A DNA stretch of 64,000 bases from Acanthochlamys bracteata (taxonomy: Eukaryota; Streptophyta; Magnoliopsida; Pandanales; Velloziaceae): the NCBI GenBank assembly GCA_019914995.1, contig CM034142.1, forward strand, positions 4,793,031 through 4,857,030. Direction: 5' to 3'. Positions 24,740 to 36,888 of the stretch are shown here, piece after piece (the stretch's first letter is position 1; each line of letters begins with the position of its first letter). The notes beneath the pieces were generated by a model that searched no databases, was not told the origin of the DNA, and saw nothing but the letters and a program-made list of their open reading frames with translations. The position numbers were made by a program, and so were the translations under genes.

Positions 24740-25598
24740 TGCTATGCATAAGTCTCCGATAGAATAGCAAACAACATGCTGTTCCATTCTCGGACAAAAT
24801 CATACGCCATATCCAATCCGAGCTTCTTTACATGATAATGATTGTTTTGAATTTGCCAGACAGAGCCACTACTTTACTTAGTGACGAAACAAGCCACCAA
24901 CTCACAATATAGCTAAAGTAGTAGTTTCACTTTATTTTCCGTCAACACAATATTGGGGACAAAAATATTTGTTACGTGTTTGTCTTATAGTAATTTGCAA
25001 CTTACCATAATAAGGTTGTTGTGCATCAGTGAAATTCTAAACCATGTTGAACTTTATAGGCTAAACTTGGAACTTATTTAGCTAAAGTTGGACGTACGTT
25101 AGGCTAAAATTCTATCTTCTTCTGTCACATGGAAAGCACTTCTCTATGGTCTGGAACAACAAAGCAAGTTCAACTTAAAAGTACAAATTTAGATTGAACA
25201 TTGCAGCATGATCAGCATAACATTTCATAGATGCAAAATGATAAGTTCTTATCTAAATCCTGGGTTGCTTCAGCGTTTCAGTTCAAAGCAAAACAAATTC
25301 ATCTCATTCAAGTCGATGTATTGAGCATTATCCTAGTGATTACTAAAAACTGCTTTTATTTGAAGTAAACAAAAATCGTGATTTTATCTCTTTAAGCATC
25401 TTATTGCGTGCTGAGCGCTTCTCGCAGGGTGTTCATCGCAGAAATTGAACCATTCACAAAAAATTTTCTTTTTAACACATCTAAGCAAATACTCCCATTA
25501 TGCCAAGATATTCTAATATGTAAACAATGATTTGAAATTCTTATCTGTAAACAAAAAACGTTAAGAAATATGCAGACGTACATGTTTTAAGTCAGCAG
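24740..25598. other. Intergenic, nothing recognised
   Basis: About 860 bp with no supported gene, repeat or RNA. Confidence 0.45.
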
Positions 25599-25680
25599 TC
25601 ATTTGAATCCAATCTTCTTGTAGTTGTAGATATCATCAACCTCGATCATAGTGCCCTTCTTCCGTGACGTAGCGAATGCC
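25599..25680 (-). pseudogene. Possible terminal-exon remnant, RuvB-like resemblance
   Basis: On the minus strand 26 codons read AFATSRKKGTMIEVDDIY followed by NYKKIGFK and a TGA stop. The RKKGTMIEVDDI core resembles the C-terminal RKGxxVEVDDI segment of RuvB-like 2 (TIP49b) helicases, but the following VYxLFLD part is missing. It is a single short match with no neighbouring exons, so this is a weak inference. It could be chance. Confidence 0.25.
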
Positions 25681-26588
25681 CCATGAGTAGATCAAGTCTC
25701 TACTCTTCTATCCGTCGGGGATAAAAATAATACCTATGTCGAAGAGCTAGCTCCCTTCCACTAAGGTCAGCCACTTGAATCCTATGTGAAAACCATAGTG
25801 TATTATATTTTACAAAGTGTTGCAGAATTTTATTTTGGATTTTCTTTGTCGAGATGATTTAGGTATAAAAAATCCTCAAACCACTTGAAAATGAAACGTA
25901 CAAGACAAGATGATTTGTTTCTATTAACTATCTGTTTGAATAAAAAAATAATAAATAAGAGTAAATAAAAATAAAATTAAATAACAGAAAATTATTATAG
26001 TAGAGACGAGAGTAAAAAAATTATTTTAATTTCGTTTTGTTTGGATATATCAATAAATATAATAAAAAATGACTAATTATTTTTATTTGATAATTAAAAA
26101 TTAAATAAAAATAATTTTTATAAAAAGTCTAAATATCCTTATTTGATATGTGATGAACCGGCACTAGAAGACTTATCCAAAAACTTGATGACTGCAGAAT
26201 GCTCTACACCTTCGTTGTATCAGAATGAAGGAGACATTGAAGTTCAATGCTTGTTGAAAGCCATTGAATAACTAATTGCTTCTGCTACTAGCCTATGACT
26301 TGTAGTTGCTTGTGATTCACTTAAAATTAAATATGAAGGACAACTTCAACAAAAGAAAATAAATGATAATAGTTCAAAGCACTACAATCAGATTAGTAAC
26401 AAGGCAAATCTGTAATTGCTTTGCTTTCACTCTGAAATTATGTTAGTAAATGCATAGATGAAGGAATTAGTTTCCAGAAAAGATTCATACCAGATTTAAA
26501 ATGTATATAAAAGTTTACATCAACACGAAATTGAACAAAAGGCTCCACATAATGCGTGAATATTGTTTCAACAATGGAACTTGTGATC

Positions 26589-26874
26589 TCAGTTGTTAGG
26601 AACTATCGCTGAGAATAACATCTGGTTGAAATCCTCTACGGAATCCTTTGCTTCTCCTGCAGTCAACAAATAGTAATTTATAAGCATCAAAAGTATGATC
26701 ATTATACAGCGAATGGAAGTGCTCTTTCCTGTTTTGTTCCTAACATGAACTGTCCACTTCAATATCCTAAACAAACACATCACCTGAATCAAGACAATCC
26801 GATGAAGTGCTAAAGAAAGATTGCATGAGCTGATGAGCATAGTTGGGTGACGAAACTAGTAAAAATCTGAACAT
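26589..26874 (-). pseudogene. Two exon-like segments of an unrecognised gene
   Basis: On the minus strand, segment 26784-26874 (MFRFLLVSSPNYAHQLMQSF to CLDS) ends at a GT donor. Segment 26589-26656 follows a CTGCAG acceptor and continues in phase (GEAKDSVEDFNQMLFSAIVP, then NN and stop). The joined 52-53 codons have no stop and look protein-like, but I do not recognise the family. An AG at about 26869-26870 could be the upstream acceptor, in which case the ATG is internal. The 5' exons are not found nearby, so this is probably a gene fragment. Confidence 0.35.
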
Positions 26875-26878
26875 GACG

Positions 26879-29696
26879 ATATTTATAGGAGGCATTCAAT
26901 GAATAAGGTTCGAAGAAGAAGATCTATAGGCATCCAAAGTCTGAAACAACTTAAAAACGACCTAGCAAGTCTAACAATCAAGCATCACATTTTCTTTAGT
27001 TCATGTATTTCATCTAAAAATATGCCATTGTAGAGATATATCTGTGGAAGCAATGATTTTGAAGTAAGAGACTATGCTAACCTATCAAGGAGAAGAAAGT
27101 TCACCTGCTCTAAATTTGTGTGCGATTTGCAGCTCCTGCGGCAACGTCGGCGGCTGTTATGGAGTTAATGATCGTAGTAATGTTTGCTGCGGTGGTTGTT
27201 GTTGGTCTAAAGAAGAAGAAGACAACACAATTTTGGGAACTATGAAGGCGACGAAATAGGGACTTTGACGGTGGCGAAACAGCGAGACGCGGTGCAACAA
27301 AAAACAGAGGTGAGCCGGTGCGGACGTGAAGCGGGTGAGCGGGGGCCGATGGAACGAGGAAACGAAGAAGAAAACAAAACCTATCCGTAAATTAAAACAA
27401 CATTGGTAGGATGGGAACTTCATAAATAACAGACATCGAAATTCTTACTCTTGCTTCCAACTCCACATTGGGGTGTAGCATATTATCTCCATATATAATT
27501 AATTGAGAGAATATTTACTCTCTATCAAATTTATAAAAGAATTGTCAAATAAGAGCAATAGAAAGTAATTTCTCAATCCAAATAGATCGTAAGTGGTCTA
27601 CTTCTAAATCGAATATCAATAGCTTTAAAATAATATTTATAAGACTTAAACTAACTATTCGTATTACAAATTAGTTCTAAATTGAACCATAAATTTATAA
27701 TAGAACAGGTTGGGCCGAATCGATATTGAATGATAGAAAAATCTATGGAATATCCACTCAAGAGGGGATTGAATTGAGTTAGAGCAAATTAAAACTACAA
27801 AGTTCTATATTTCGAATTTAGTCACTGAACAGTTAGCAGTCAATCGATTGTAAAGTTGCTAACGAGTAATTAAATGTAAGTAGTAACCTGTACCGAAGTC
27901 GTTAGGTCAATAAAGTATAGACAAAGCAAACAACAAATGGTAGGACATGCAAACCAGACAGCATATTAAGAATTTTTTTAAGTGCCTCCTCACTGCAATA
28001 CCTACACCCACGTTATTTAGCATAACAAATGAGTTCACTAATGTCAAACTAATACAATCACCGAGACGTGATGTTTCGAAAAATACCACCTCATCAAGCT
28101 GAGTCTTCTTGTAAGGATAAATCACCACAGCCTCCTAAACTTTGCAAAATCACTTTGGCTTTAATGTGCACGTCTTCATGAACTATTAGCCTAACAGAAA
28201 ATGTTAATCTACACTTACGCTAGCCACCCCGAGTACTCACAAATTTTCTTACAATTTTCTTCGAGATTACAAAGTACGTCACGTGGTTTATCTAAAGTGA
28301 TCTCCATTACAACAAAATCTAATCTCACAATAGAAAGCAAAACAAATTTCACACAATGGAACAAAGAGAACGAATGACTCAATGAAAACTCTTAGTTTGA
28401 AAGATGCTCTCCTATGGGCAGCAATGGATGATATCGATGTTGATCAATGATTCAGTGAAGTTTCCTCGATCTCAGGTTCAGATTTGGATGATTGAATCAA
28501 TCTTCCAGCGACTAAGGAAAATGCGTGGCTAAGATTAAGAGAAAACGGCTACAGTGACATGTTCCAATAGTAGTGTTTTCTTTTGAAATTTTCTCTAGAT
28601 TTTTGCCTTAGTTGGTCCCGCCAGTTGAAAAAGAGTGTCTTGCCCTGCTAATATGGTAGACTTCCTTAGGGTCTCATGAATGGATCTTCAATGTTTGAAG
28701 TCCAATGAAGTTGCAATTCATCTAACGGCTCCAAGTGCATCATAGATTTTCTACTGTCATGGAATCCGAATTTTCTGCCAGATTTCTTATAACCAGTATG
28801 ATCTCTTTCAACAAAAAAGATCTTCAGGATTTCTTCTTCATTCTACATAGAGAGATCATATTAAATTCAGACTGATGGTTAAGATACGAGGATTTGATTT
28901 GATTGATTAGAGTTGTCAGCATATTGAATTCTTTCTATCTTTATAGATTTGTTAGGTATTCTCAAATATTCTTTCATAAAATCTTCAAATAAATATTTCA
29001 AATATATTCTTGATTAGTCTAGCATTTTCTCAAAGCACTTGCAATTAGTTGGCACGACTAGCTAAACAAAACTAGCTCCAGCATGAGCATATGTCATTGT
29101 TCTTTCATTTGGTAAATAGGTCTGTCCAGCCACTTCTCTGATTTCTCTAAACTTTGTTATAGGATATGATTGTAGATAGCTCATCATGGTAACTTTCATT
29201 TGGCAAAAACTTCATTTCTAAAATATGATTTGAGTTAAAGGATATCTAGTTTACAAGTTATCGGATTCATCTAGAAATGGCAAAAGTAAATAGCAAACTT
29301 TTTCAATTTTTGTAAAATTTGTCTCTCTATGAAATGCTCTAAGATTTTGAAACATTTATCATGTTGCCTCTCTCATAATTTAATTTTTCTATATCATAAA
29401 GATTTTTGGTCAACGGGTAGGGTGAAATCAGAATGTATCATATATCATATGTTTCTTCTGATTTCAGCAAGTAGATTAAAATCAAAATGCATCTCATTGT
29501 AAATATATATGTATAGTACTTGGATGCATTCCTAAAATAAGTTAACCCTACGTTAGGAAAGATTTATTAAAACGTCTGAGTATTAGCTTAAGCTCAATAA
29601 TCCTTTGAGTCTGCAACATATTACATGCAATTGTGTCCATGAGGAACTTGTAAGTTATGCCTCTATTGCAAGAACATGATCAAAATCTTCAAGCTT
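26879..29696. other. Degenerate intergenic DNA
   Basis: About 2.8 kb with no supported gene. 27050-27420 is GC-richer and open on both strands for 60-90 codons, with Ser/Arg-rich products of no known family. It could be a leader or first exon of the minus-strand fragment at 26589-26874. 28300-28560 and 28900-29696 have the texture of old LTR sequence. The right end is the probable left half of a copia LTR cut by the CACTA element. Confidence 0.35.
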
Positions 29697-29714
29697 CACT
29701 ACTACAATAACTAG

Positions 29715-30400
29715 CATTACCGACTGAAAATTTACCGACTAACAAAAAGAAGTCAGTAAATTGTAAATTATCGACTACAAAACAACCAGTCAGTATATTC
29801 TATAAGATTGCCGACTGACAACTCAACCAGTCGGTAATTTAAACAAATTACCGACAACTGGACACGCTAGTCGGTATAGGTTATGTAAATTACCGACCTT
29901 ATCCTATGTCAGTCGGTAAATGGATATACTATCGACTTAATTAGACATTATCAAGGCCGTAATTAGTTGGAAGGTCTCCGACTGCGTACCGTACCAGTCG
30001 GTAATTGATTTATACTACCGACTGTATTCTACTTCAGTCGGTATATATTAGTGACTGAGTACTTTCCTAGTCGATAGTGGGTATATTTTACCGACTGACA
30101 CTTGTGTTAGTCGGTAATGTGGATATATTACCGACGAACGCTTGTGAGTGTCGGTAATGTGGATGTGTTACCGACTGACAATTTTTTTGGTCGGTAATGT
30201 GGATGTATTACCGACGTACACTTGTGTAGTCGGTAATGTGGATGTATTACCGACGAACAATTATTTTTGTCGGTAATGGATTTATTACCGACGAACAATT
30301 TTTTTAGTCGGTAATATGGATTTATTATCGACTGGCTTTCTTGTCGGTCGGTATGTTGGTGTTATTTACCGACTGCTTTGCTTATTCAGTCGTTATTTTG
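29715..30400 (+). repeat. CACTA left subterminal repeats
   Basis: Many short inverted units with the core TTACCGAC / GTCGGTAA. From about 30085 the units become regular: TTACCGAC, a spacer of about 10-14 bp, GTCGGTAA, then TGTGGATGTA, repeating about every 40 bp. Each unit can fold into a hairpin. In En/Spm such subterminal motifs are bound by the TNPA-type protein. Confidence 0.9.
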
Positions 30401-30419
30401 TCTAAATCAACCCGACTCG

Positions 30420-31735
30420 AGCCAGCTACCCATCATTTTCTCTCAACTCTACAAAACTTAGGTTTTCGCCGGTGATTGATCGTCGTCTCCTAGCGGTCGT
30501 CTGCGGGTGAGTTTCAGCTCCATCTCACCGGAATTGCTGCCGTCCGACGCTATCCGTTCCAATTCGGGCTCCTCTCGCTGGATTGAGCGACGGACGGAAG
30601 AGATTGGCCAGCAGAGGCTGGGGTACCGGCTTCTCTCTTTGGCGTAGCTTAGAGTTCTCCTCCCTTTTCCTGAGAAGAAAAAGGTTTTCAACTCGTTCAG
30701 GTGGGGCTGTTTGCCTTTTCCTTTGTTGTTATTTGGTCTCTGAATTCTTGGGGGAAGGCCCGTGTTGGCTCTTCCAAGTAATTCGTTTTAGTTGTTTGTT
30801 AACACACTCTGTCTGCATTCAGGCCTCTTGTGCGTGCCATTGAATGATTCTTAAGTGTTGGCTTTGAATTCTCCATCTCGGTGGATTTGCTTGGAGCCGC
30901 TGTCATCTCGCCGGAAATAGGTAAGCATCTTTGGGTTATGGATGGAAATTGAAACTGCCAGTGGCAATTTCTTAGAAACATATAGGGTCACTAACTTCGA
31001 GCGTAGTTGACAAAGACATTGGATATATAAACATGAGCTTTATCTTGTAATGAAATATATGAAGCTGATGCTTTTGTGCTAACTATTAAGATATCTGTTA
31101 TTTAGTCAGTTGGATGAGTTATTTTTATGTATTTGATTTGCTCAAAAGGTATTGCTTGAAGCCATTTTTATATCTCGTACGTATTTCATTGGTATTAAAT
31201 TTTCACAGCTGTTATTTTTTATAAGTTGCAAGTATGATTATCTTCTTTCTGATTTCATTTGTCAGCTAGATTCTTTTAGTTCTGTCCTATAATTATTTTT
31301 CTGGAAATTATTTTTGGAAGTTTTTCGAAGGGAAAGGAAGCAGAGAAGGTCCAGATTTGAAAGATTGCAATAAATTGCAGCTGAGTGCATTGCTCACAGG
31401 TACAGTTGTCAAGAGCTTTTATTTCAATTTTTACCATATACATGTGTTAGATATTTTTCATATAGTCTTCATAAGTTTCTTTAGGAAGTAGAAAAGAATG
31501 ATGTTTATTGGTAGGACACTTGAGTTTAATCCTACAATTTTGTTTTTGTTTGAAGCAATGCTTATTTTCATATTGTTTGCAATGATTTTCTCGATTGTTT
31601 TTGTTTGAAGCAATGTTTTCATCTCTTCTTTTGAGAATACTCCTACATGCTGTAGGAAGTAGAAAAGAATGACATTTATTGGTAGAACACCTGAGTCTAA
31701 TGTTGTAGGGATATTTTCAAGGTTTTTTTTAGAAT
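30420..31735 (+). promoter_or_regulatory. CACTA leader/promoter region
   Basis: A GC-richer segment of 30420-30920 with CTCTCAACTC and GTCGTC words resembles a 5' leader exon followed by GT-rich intron-like DNA. It lies about 2.1 kb before the transposase ATG. A unit of about 50 bp (TAGGAAGTAGAAAAGAATGA onward) occurs twice, at about 31482 and 31655. No conserved protein was seen. I infer that transcription of the transposase starts here. Confidence 0.4.
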
Positions 31736-32340
31736 ACTCTTAGATGCTGTACCCCCTTGCTCTCCCCCTTGCTGCCCCCTCTTGCTATCCCCCCTGCTGT
31801 CCACCTTGCTGTAGGAAACTATCCCTCTCCCCCTGCTGTAGGAAGAAAACTCTCTTGGCTGCTGTAGGAAGCTCTTCCCTCTCCCCTTCTAAAAAAAACT
31901 CAAGTGCATGCTGTCCCCGCTGCTGCAGAAAACTCTTAGATGCTGTAGGAATATTTTCATATATTTTTAAGAATACTCTTAGATGCTGTACCCCCTTGCT
32001 GTCCCCTTGCTGCGCCCCCTGCTGTCCATCTTGCTGTAGGAAACTCTCCCTCCCTCCTTGCTGTAGGAAGCTCCCCCCCTACTGTAGGAAGAAAACTCTC
32101 TTGGCTGCTGTAGGAAGCTCTTCCCTCTCCCCTTCTAAAAAAAACTCAAGTGCATACTGTCCCCCCTGCTGCAGAAAACTCTTAGATGCTGTACCCCCTT
32201 GCTGTCCCCCCTGCTGTCCACCTTGCTGTAGGAAACTCTCCCTCTATCCCTGCTGTAGGGAACTCATATATTTTTGAAAAACTCTATTGGCTGCTGTAGG
32301 AAACTCATATATTTTTGGAACAGCCTGCTGTAGGATGTGT
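31736..32340 (+). repeat. CTGTAGGAA-type tandem array inside CACTA
   Basis: Direct repeats starting ACTCTTAGATGCTGTACCCC at 31736, 31975 and 32178, so units of about 239 and 203 bp. Each is built from smaller CTTGCTGTCCCC and GCTGTAGGAAACTCT words. Scattered, more decayed words continue to about 32930. A 177-codon Cys/Pro-rich frame crosses the array and is a by-product of the repeat. Confidence 0.8.
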
Positions 32341-33070
32341 TGCTCTTGAAATATGTTAGAGTACAATTGATAAATACAAGAAAACTTATAGATACAAGGT
32401 TATCACAAATTTCTATACTATAGTGATCTAGATCAGGTGACAATTGTAGCTATTTTTTTGGATGTAAGCTAGCAGAGAAGAATATACTTATATTGGTTGT
32501 AGTTCTTATGAAGTTTGTCGCTGACTTATGCATGTGAGTCTTTACTAGCATCTGTAGGAAACTCTCCCTCTCCCCTTGCTGTAGGAAGGAAACTCTTCCA
32601 GCTTCCAAAAAAAAAACACTCATTGTACATGCTTTCTGTAGACCCTTCTGTAGGAAGAATTTTTTTGGCATATTTGTTTTGACAAAGTTTATGAATTTTT
32701 GTGGAATGTTTTAACTGTTTATGAATTTTTTGAAGCAGCCTACTGTATGATATGTTGCTATTGAAGTATGTAGGAAACTCTCCCCCCTCACCCCATGCTG
32801 TAGTAAATCTCCTCCCCTACTGCCCCCCCTTGCTGTAGTAAAACTCCCCCTCCTACTGCCCCCCTTAAGAAAACTTTACTACCCCCCTTAACAAAAAAAT
32901 TCATCAACACTGCCGTAGGAAAACTTGTAGTGGTGATATATATATATATATAATGTACACATACGTGTATATGGTAAGTATTAATTATTAGAGTAAATAA
33001 TATATTTTCAAATGAATGTAATAATGTACGTATATTCTACTCCGGCTAATGTGGATTATTATGAAATAGG

Positions 33071-36000
33071 ATGGATAAGAGTTGGATATGTAATCCCGAT
33101 AAGTTGTCGGAGGAGTATACAAATGGAGTCCGCTCCTTTATGCAATTTGCTAAAGATCATTTGCAGAATGTTAGCGAAATGTATTGTCCATGTCGACGTT
33201 GTTTGAATAGATATTCAAACATGCTCGATGTGGTATACATGCATTTACTTGTGAATGGTTTTATGGCATCTTACACGAGATGGAACTTACATGGAGAAGT
33301 CACTCATCAAGATAACCAAAGTCTTGGTGTTCGTAGAGATGAGACTCCAATGAGACCTGTCGAAGACGAAGAATATGATGAAATGTTTGAAATTTTGGAG
33401 GATATACGCAGGGGTGGTGTTGTGGATTTAAATATCCCTCAAGTATCTACGGAGGGCGAGGCAGGTCCGTCCCTTGTTGGTGAAGGGTCTTCAGTTGCGG
33501 CAGATCATATTAATAGATATGATAAGTTGCTCGAAGATGTCGAGAAGCCATTGTATGAGGGATGTACGATTTCAAAATTATCATTCCTCATAAAACTGCT
33601 GCATGTTAAGGTGCTTAATCGTTGGAGCAACAAAGGTTTTAATATGCTGCTTGATCTTTTGAATGATGCATTTCCGAAAGGGCATTTGCTTCCTTCGTCT
33701 TACTATCAATGTAGAAAGATTCTGAGGGATTTAGGTTTGGGTTGGGAACCTATTGCTGCATGCGAGAATGATTGTGTTCTTTTTAGGAAGGAGTTGGTAA
33801 ATGAGGAGAAGTGCCCAGAATGCAATTCATCAAGGTGGAAGGTTAATGATGGCACCGGTAAGAAGGTTTCCAAGAAAGTGCTTCGTCATTTTCCAATAGT
33901 GCCTAGACTGCGACGATTTTACATGTCAAGAAAGACGGCTTTAGATATGAGATGGCATAAGGAGAAACGTGTAGATAACTCTGAGATTTTGAGACATCTT
34001 GCAGATACTGAGGCTTGGAAAGATTTTGATGTGAAGTTTCCATGGTTTGCTAGTGATGCTCGAAACTTACGACTTGGCTTAGCGACTGATAGATTCAATC
34101 CTTTTGGAGATATGAGCAATGCATATATTTCTTGGCTTTGTTATTTTAATGTTGTATAATTTACCTCCATGGATGTGCATGAAAGAGCCATACTTTATTA
34201 TGTCTCTTTTAATTCCAGGAAAAAAATCTCCTGGTAGAGACATTGATGTATATCTTCAGCCACTAATTGAAGAGTTGAAGGAGTTGTGGGAGAACGGAGT
34301 TTCAACATATGACGCCGTCTCCAATACTATATTTCAATTGCATGCAGCTGTTCTATGGACCGTAAATGATTTTCCTGCATATGGAGTTTTATCCGGGTGG
34401 AGCACAAAAGGCTACTTGGCATGTCCCATATGTAACAAATATACATATTCTGTCAAACTTAGAGACAAAATTGGTTATCTCGACCACCGTCGCTATTTGC
34501 CGAGCAACCATCCATATAGAAGGAGTAAAAAATTCAATGGAAAGCAAGAAGCAGCACCACCACCTCCTACATTGTCAATTGATGAATTGTTAGAACAGAT
34601 GGATATTGTTAAAGACGTGAAGTTTGGAAAGCCTATATGTGGTAAGAAGAGGAAGCGCACATCCGAGGAGCTTAATTGGACCAAAAGAAGTATTTTTTTT
34701 GAACTACCATATTGGAAGGATCTTATAATTCGTCACAATCTTGATGTCATGCATATCGAGAAAAATATTTGTGATAACATCTTGGGAACTTTGATGAATA
34801 TAGATAAGAAGACGAAGGATACTCTGAAGGCTCGTTGGGACCTAGAAGATCTAGGTATACGACGTGAGCTGCATACAAAGAAATTGGATACCAATAAGTG
34901 GGAGAAACCGATTGCGGCGTACACATTATCATCTCAGGAAAGAAGGAAATTTTGTGAATTTCTTAAGTCTGTAAGATTTCCTGATGGGTATGCTGCAAAT
35001 ATTTCGAGATGTGTAAATATGGTGGATGGTAGAATCTCGGGTTTAAAGAGTCATGATAATCATGTGATGTTGCAACGCTTATTGCCTATTGGTTTACGTG
35101 GGTATCTCAAAAAAAAAGTGTTAGAAGTAATTAGTGAACTTGGAAGATTTTTCAGACAATTATGTGCAAAGACTCTAAAATTGGATGGATTGAGAGAGTT
35201 ACAGCATAACATTGTGGTTATTCTTTGCAAGCTTGAGATGATATTTCCTCCGGCATTTTTTGATATCATGATACATTTAGTTGTACACTTGCCGGATGAA
35301 GCTATCAAGGGAGGTCCTGTTCATTATAGATGGATGTATCCTATAGAGAGGTGAATTTTATTATGAGAATCTCAAATTTCTCATTTATTTTTGTATTGGA
35401 ATCATATAAAAATTTTTATTTTATCTATATTTGTAGGACTCTTGGTACGCTTAAGGCGTCTGTTCGTAATAGAGCACGTCCAGAAGGCTCCATAGCAGAA
35501 TCTTACATAGTAAATGAGTGTCTTATTTTTTGCTCTAGATACTTGCGAGGATTGGAGACTCGATTTAATCGACAAGAACGACATAAAGATGGAGAGAAAC
35601 ATGTGGATACAACATTATCTGTATTTTCTCAAAAGGTTCGACCCTTAGGTAAGGCAAACCAAATTCTCCTCGCAGAAGAGGAATACAATTTAGCACATTG
35701 GTTTGTCTTAAATAACTGCGATGAAGTCGTTCCATATCTCAAGTAAGTATTTACAATTTTAAAATGTTTACTTTTTTGGCCGTTTTCATTAATACCTTAT
35801 AAGATTGCAAGTGACTTACTAAGGAATATTTACAGTGAGCATGAGGAGCTTCTCAAAATTGAGAGTCCACTTAACTTAGAAACAAGGCAAAGAGATGGAT
35901 TTCCTACGTGGTTTAAAAGTCGAGTATGAAATACTATATCAATATATACATATATATTGAGTCAGAGATTTTAATTATGGCCAATATTTTTTTAAAATAC

Positions 36001-36770
36001 TTATTTTTTATATACATTTTTATTATAGATGCGACATTCTCATGTCAATACGCAAGAGAATGCAGATGATCTACATTCACTAGCACTTGGTCCAGATAGA
36101 CGTGCTATTAGGTATTCTGGATGTATTGTCAATGGGGTGAAATTTTTCACATACAAACGCGAACGTCGCTTGTTGACTCAAAATAGTGGAATATGTGTGC
36201 AAGGAGATCATAAAGATCAAATTTTAAATTTCTATGGTGTACTGAATGATGTCTTCATTTTGACATATCCTAGGGGACATCAAGTCTTTCTATTCAAGTG
36301 TGAATGGTTTGACTTAGATCACGTAAAAACCCATCAGATTGATGATGACTTTACTAGCATCAACATTACAAAAAAATGGTATCAAAATGATCCATTCGTG
36401 TTTTTCTGTGAATGTGACTCAAGTGTTTTATGTTCCGATACAAAGCATGGTACTGATTGGGTTGTTTGTACAACAATCACAACATCGATATTTATTTCAT
36501 CCTCGTTGTTTGGAGAGGGTCGATGATTTAAGACGTAAATATTGATGATGATGTGATAATGGGAGAGAATAATGCTTATCAAGAAGTGGAAAGTTCAACC
36601 GTAAGAGTCAGAGATGATAATATGGAAATAGATCATCTAAGTAAGATAGTTGAACTTGATCATGAAGTGATCGATGGTTTGACGAGCAAGAAGGCCTTTA
36701 TACTCGTGATGGTCAAAATGAAAATAAAAGCTCGGACGAGTATAGTCGTAGTGATGATGATTGCAATTGA
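33071..36770 (+). pseudogene. TNP2-type CACTA transposase, lightly broken
   Basis: The DDE-type transposase that cuts the element ends. The N-terminus MDKSWICNPDKLSEEY is the transposase-associated domain with its CPCRRC zinc-type motif. The transposase_21 core follows (about 33520-35350: CPECNSSRWKV, LPPWMCMKEPYFIMSLLIPG, LSGWSTKGYLACPIC, HNLDVMHIEKNICDNILGTL). After GT-AG introns at 35351-35436, 35743-35835 and 35924-36028 come the DUF4218/DUF4216-like parts (GTLKASVRNRARPEGSI; YSGCIVNGVKFFTYKRERR; YGVLNDVF). Defects are a one-base shift near 34135 and three small shifts between about 36400 and 36470. The acidic tail continues to a TGA at 36768-36770 (DEYSRSDDDCN), again with shifts. The start ATG fits the family. 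Otherwise this is close to full length. Confidence 0.9.
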
Positions 36771-36888
36771 ATTAATCACATGTGAGTTTTAACTCAATCT
36801 TGTATAATTATTTTAATCTATTTCATTTCTAATTCTAAATTTTATTTTTTAAACTTTGTATACAGGTATTTTCTATTAATTTATCTTT

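Noticed and set aside
31744..32277. A 177-codon Cys/Pro-rich open frame
   Set aside because: It follows the direct-repeat array unit by unit and has no homology. It is a translation of the CTGTAGGAA/CTGTCCCC repeats.
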